Assembly: GCF_020966635.1 (NCBI RefSeq)
Contig: NZ_JAJKFQ010000005.1
Location: 1,018,481 to 1,082,480, forward strand
Direction: 5' to 3'
Length of the DNA: 64,000 nucleotides
DNA from: Stieleria sp. JC731
GTDB lineage: Bacteria > Planctomycetota > Planctomycetia > Pirellulales > Pirellulaceae
This document shows positions 63,515-64,000 of this stretch, in pieces. How positions within the stretch are numbered: position 1 is the first letter of the stretch; the number at the start of each line of letters is the position of its first letter. The position numbers and the translations under genes are program-made. Below the pieces are notes generated by a model, which saw nothing but the letters and a program-made list of their open reading frames with translations, was not told the origin of the DNA and did not search any database.

Positions 63515-64000
63515 ATGAACGACTCATCAAAAAAACTTGATCCCTCCACGGTTCTGTCCGGGACTGGTGCTCTGGCTGACCATTTGCAGCGATTGGGAGT
63601 TCAGTGGCTGCCCCAGGTGAACGCCGATTCGGTAAACGCATTAGCCGAGTTTTTTGCGATTGGTGGGACCGATGAGGAGCATTCTTCCGCGAAGCCAGCG
63701 GTGTCGGATGCACCGGCGGCAGCGATTTCAACTGCTTCGCAGCCGACCGAGACAGTCGCTCCGCCGCAAACTTCGGCACCGGCGTTTTCCCTCAGCGGTG
63801 AAGTCGACAATGCCGCCGCCAGCTACCCCGGAACTTCGTTGTCAGCGGAGGCCCGGACAGAGCGACTGGCAAAGGCCGCCGAGCGGGTCGCCGGATGCAT
63901 GAAGTGCGAGGTGCTTGCCAAGTGCCGCACCAAGACGGTCTATGGCGAAGGCAACGTATCACCTCGTGTCGTGTTCTTTGGCGAAGGCCCCGGACGTGAT
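63515..64000 (+). CDS. Type-4-like uracil-DNA glycosylase, 5' part (runs off right edge)
   Basis: An ATG at 63515 opens a frame to the window end (162 codons). The first 125 residues or so are an Ala/Ser/Pro/Thr-rich extension with no domain I recognise. The last visible residues, CMKCEVLAKCRTKTVYGEG then PRVVFFGEGPGRD, are the start of a family-4 uracil-DNA glycosylase: Cys residues for the iron-sulfur cluster and the GEGPG loop. It would remove uracil from DNA. The catalytic core lies beyond the window. It is divergent from der across 136 bp. Confidence 0.87.
   Translation, partial: MNDSSKKLDPSTVLSGTGALADHLQRLGVQWLPQVNADSVNALAEFFAIGGTDEEHSSAKPAVSDAPAAAISTASQPTETVAPPQTSAPAFSLSGEVDNAAASYPGTSLSAEARTERLAKAAERVAGCMKCEVLAKCRTKTVYGEGNVSPRVVFFGEGPGRD

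Overview
The window is a gene-dense stretch (about 53-55% GC by eye) of a bacterial chromosome, almost certainly a member of the phylum Planctomycetota and most likely the Pirellulaceae (Rhodopirellula-like). The pointers are exported sulfatases with Cys-type active sites, a paired DUF1549/DUF1553 and DUF1501 gene, DUF1080 and Tat-exported Gfo/Idh/MocA proteins, CxxCH heme proteins, a Ser/Thr kinase with a planctomycete-type N-terminal region, a PPi-dependent phosphofructokinase, and sparse Shine-Dalgarno signals. I see no rRNA, tRNA, CRISPR array, prophage or intact transposase gene. Two genes run off the ends: a sulfatase at the left and a type-4 uracil-DNA glycosylase-like gene at the right.

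Layout. 1-3.5 kb: minus-strand sulfate-activation cluster (cysD, fused cysNC, then a sulfatase whose ATG overlaps the cysNC stop). 3.8-12.5 kb: plus-strand housekeeping run of purA, uppS, cdsA, phoH, a 7TM-HD phosphodiesterase, ybeY and a CorC/HlyC-type protein. 12.7-17.3 kb: DUF1553/DUF1501 exported pair. 17.4-24.8 kb: REC-PAS-histidine kinase, trmB, a HemD-HemE fusion and three poorly characterised genes. 25.3-31.8 kb: recQ, ftsH, a thioredoxin-like [2Fe-2S] ferredoxin and rimI. 32-36 kb: LarA-like protein, DUF481 barrel and exported oxidoreductase. 36.8-43 kb: rsfS, argS, a small AT-hook-like basic protein, a Ser/Thr kinase with a degenerate receiver domain, and a ferredoxin. 43-52.7 kb: SNF2 ATPase, a small membrane protein, then exported sulfatase, esterase, methyltransferase and heme-protein genes. 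53-57 kb: pfp, DUF1080 protein, small cytochrome, ilvE. 57-64 kb: fabZ-fabI, pgsA, CAAX-type protease, a multi-span membrane protein, der and the start of a UDG gene.

Working together: cysD/cysNC make ATP sulfurylase plus APS kinase next to a sulfatase that can supply sulfate. uppS, cdsA, pgsA, fabZ and fabI are envelope lipid genes. phoH/7TM-HD/ybeY/corC is a conserved bacterial neighbourhood. rsfS, argS, rimI, trmB, ybeY and der serve translation.

Non-coding structure includes a dispersed element of about 124 bp with terminal inverted repeats and a REP-like hairpin (two full copies and one half copy), a 5 x 14 bp minisatellite, three TATTTCGCTGAG boxes upstream of the HemD-HemE gene, a 27-bp-period duplication across the fabI stop codon, a nested inverted repeat near 55.9 kb, and several convincing terminators. 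I see no clear new defence or mobile system. The best candidates for something undescribed are the pseudo-receiver kinase with its repeat-rich upstream region, the HemD-HemE fusion with its upstream boxes, the AT-hook-like protein, and the dispersed repeat family.
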